The notes under the pieces: generated by a model
Databases searched by the model: none
Told to the model about the DNA's origin: nothing
The model's input: the letters and a program-made list of their open reading frames with translations, nothing else
Position numbers and translations under genes: made by a program
Part shown: piece after piece, positions 62,544-64,000 of the stretch
Layout of the letters: each line of letters opens with the position of its first letter
Numbering within the stretch: the first letter of the stretch is position 1
NCBI RefSeq assembly: GCF_024585265.1
Contig: NZ_CP036533.1
Span: forward strand, 4,287,001 to 4,351,000
Length of the DNA: 64,000 nt
Direction: 5' to 3'
Source: Bradyrhizobium sp. WBAH42
GTDB taxonomy: Bacteria > Pseudomonadota > Alphaproteobacteria > Rhizobiales > Xanthobacteraceae

Positions 62544-63563
62544 ATGCGCGCTGCGGTGCTCCAGGACATTCGTGATATCCGCGTCCTCGATATCCCAGAG
62601 CCGAGGCCGCTTGCGGAGGACGAGCTCATCCTCCGCGTCAAGGCTGTCGGCGTCTGCGGCAGCGACTTGCATTCCTATCTTGAAGGCGGAACAACCGGCC
62701 CGACGCAAGTCAGGCCATTCGTGCTAGGCCATGAGTTCTCGGGTGTTCTCACGCCGGACTCGGCGCGCAAAGCGGGGCTTTCGGCTGACGCGCTGGTGGC
62801 GGTCGATCCGTCCATTCCCTGCGGCCATTGCGAATGGTGTCATCGCGGTCACACCAATCTCTGCCCCAATGTGAAATTCCTCGGCTATGCGCCTCACAAC
62901 GGCGCGATGGCCGAATTCGTCTGCGTGCCCCGATCCGCCGTGCATCTGGTGCCTGACAGCATCGACCCGGCCGGCGCTGCGATCCTGGAAACGCTTGGCG
63001 TAGCGATCCATGCGATGGATCTGGCGCGCCCGCGGCTTCTGGAAAGCGTGGCGGTGCTGGGCTGCGGGCCGGTGGGATTGCTGCTCGTGCAGCTGGCACG
63101 ACTCGCGGGTACCGGGAAGGTCATCGCGATCGACCCCGTCGAGCAGCGCACGGCGCTCGCCTGCGACCTCGGGGCGGACGTGGCATGCCGCAGCTACGCC
63201 GAGGTCGGGGACGCCACCGAAGGCCGCGGCGTCGACCTGGTGATCGAGGCAACCGACTCCTCGCACGGCTTTGAGCATGCTGCGCGCTGCGCCCGTATCG
63301 GCGGCCGGATCGTTCTCGTTGGCATCCCGGAGAACAACCAGTACATCCTCAGCGGCGCGGAGTCGCGTCGTAAGGGCCTGTCCATCAAGTTTTCACGTCG
63401 TATGCCGGAAGTCTATCCGCGGGCCATCGCGCTTGTGCAAGGCGGCCAGGTCAAGCTGGCGCCGCTCGCCACGCATCGCTTCTCGCTCGACCAGACGCCC
63501 GCCGCGTTCGAGCAGCAGGTCGCGCGGCGCGATGGGATTATCAAGGCGATCATTTGCCCCTAA
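62544..63563 (+). CDS. Zinc-dependent alcohol/polyol dehydrogenase
   Basis: Medium-chain dehydrogenase of 339 residues. Catalytic zinc site: VGVCGSDLHSY and GHEFSGV; structural zinc site: CGHCEWCHRGHTNLC with four Cys. The Rossmann motif is LGCGPVGLLLVQLA, and IAIDP with Asp indicates NAD. Similar to sorbitol and threonine dehydrogenases. I chose ATG 62544, after AAGGA, rather than 62469, which would overlap the promoter sites. Likely oxidises the alcohol or polyol released by the upstream Ugp-like pathway. Confidence 0.88.
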   Translation: MRAAVLQDIRDIRVLDIPEPRPLAEDELILRVKAVGVCGSDLHSYLEGGTTGPTQVRPFVLGHEFSGVLTPDSARKAGLSADALVAVDPSIPCGHCEWCHRGHTNLCPNVKFLGYAPHNGAMAEFVCVPRSAVHLVPDSIDPAGAAILETLGVAIHAMDLARPRLLESVAVLGCGPVGLLLVQLARLAGTGKVIAIDPVEQRTALACDLGADVACRSYAEVGDATEGRGVDLVIEATDSSHGFEHAARCARIGGRIVLVGIPENNQYILSGAESRRKGLSIKFSRRMPEVYPRAIALVQGGQVKLAPLATHRFSLDQTPAAFEQQVARRDGIIKAIICP

Positions 63564-63628
63564 TCGAGCGGCATCTCGCCAAAGAGCCTGGGGTAACGGA
63601 AGCAGGGATAGATGCGGGGCGGGTCGTG

Positions 63629-64000
63629 ATGGCGAAATCCTCGAAGCTGGTCGTCGCCCGGAAGGGGCGCGTGCTGATGGTGAGACGCAGGCGCGACGGC
63701 CTTTGGATGTTTCCAGGCGGACGGAGGCGGGCAGGCGAGAGCGACAGGAGCTGCCTGCGTCGCGAGATCAAGGAGGAGCTTCCCAAGCTCAAGCTCGGGT
63801 CGTTGAAACTGTGGACGGAAGTGAGAGCGAAGAAGAGCCGAACCGGCCGGCGGATGAGTGATGCCATTTTCCTGGCCAAGAAGGTAACGGGACGGCTGAA
63901 GGTCGGGGACAAGAAGGAGATCGATCGTGCGGTCTGGCGCAAGCCGCGTGGCGCCAGATTGACGCCGACTTCGCGCTACATCCGCGACAAGCTGTTTCCC
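63629..64000 (+). CDS. NUDIX hydrolase, partial at window edge
   Basis: The first 124 codons of a NUDIX protein: VVARKGRVLMVRRRRDGLWM leads to the box GGRRRAGESDRSCLRREIKE followed by ELP, matching G-x5-E-x7-RExxEE except that the Gly after EE is replaced. Very basic C-terminal part. The frame is open at the end of the window. It probably hydrolyses a nucleoside diphosphate derivative. Confidence 0.8.
   Translation, partial: MAKSSKLVVARKGRVLMVRRRRDGLWMFPGGRRRAGESDRSCLRREIKEELPKLKLGSLKLWTEVRAKKSRTGRRMSDAIFLAKKVTGRLKVGDKKEIDRAVWRKPRGARLTPTSRYIRDKLFP

Overview
The window is chromosomal DNA from a high-GC alphaproteobacterium, most probably Bradyrhizobium or a close relative. The reasons are the large number of solute-uptake ABC operons, an H-NS-type protein with the TWSGRGxxPRWL signature, a BTLCP-type protease, and a T1SS substrate with W-rich C-terminal domains; this placement is inferred from gene content only. 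No rRNA, tRNA, CRISPR array or intact insertion sequence was found.

Region 1 (1-26,860) is accessory and surface-related. It starts with a type I secretion block: a beta-helix/Ig-like/W-rich exoprotein (708-3251), its ABC exporter (3344-5278) and HlyD-type adaptor (5275-6588). A LapG-like transglutaminase-type protease (7413-8027) and a second giant exoprotein without a Sec signal (8181-11768, DUF4082/Ig-like/Calx-beta/glucose-sorbosone dehydrogenase) follow. Next comes a small, unassigned acyl-carrier-protein cluster (12107-16568): ACP, FkbH-like HAD/GNAT enzyme, GNAT, VOC protein and a Rossmann-like protein. Then come two paralogous small Tat-signal-like proteins, an H-NS-like protein, a NarL-type regulator, a Crp-type regulator and a very unusual 1530-residue protein (22265-26857). 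That protein joins a NarL-type receiver plus LuxR HTH to a long acidic tail carrying eight near-identical 168-bp repeats. AT-rich islands with a recurring promoter-like motif lie ahead of several of these genes.

Region 2 (27,160-36,700) holds a divergent alpha/beta-hydrolase cluster, including an 835-residue tandem hydrolase fusion. After it is a gene-poor stretch with an MgtC-like protein, an HTH protein, a possible 39-residue membrane protein, a frameshifted GNAT gene and a histidinol-phosphatase/inositol-monophosphatase-type enzyme.

Region 3 (36,869-42,664, minus strand) is a tightly overlapping six-gene operon: lactonase-like MBL enzyme, ABC ATPase, permease, GldG-like protein, DUF4340 protein and HupE/UreJ-like membrane protein.

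Region 4 (43,420-63,563, plus strand) is three catabolic uptake systems. The first is a branched-chain-amino-acid-type (Liv) ABC importer (43,420-48,061). The second is an AraC regulator followed by a CUT2-type sugar importer, a ribitol-dehydrogenase-like SDR and a D-ribulokinase-like FGGY kinase, i.e. a pentitol pathway (48,844-55,552). The third is a Ugp-like operon (binding protein, two permeases, glycerophosphodiester phosphodiesterase, PhoD phosphatase) with a SorC-type regulator and a zinc dehydrogenase (55,759-63,563). The Ugp-like promoter and the dehydrogenase promoter share paired ACATATGT-type sites exactly 20 bp apart, a good candidate operator for the SorC protein. A 49-nt GA microsatellite sits just upstream of the first pair. 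A partial NUDIX gene runs off the right end.
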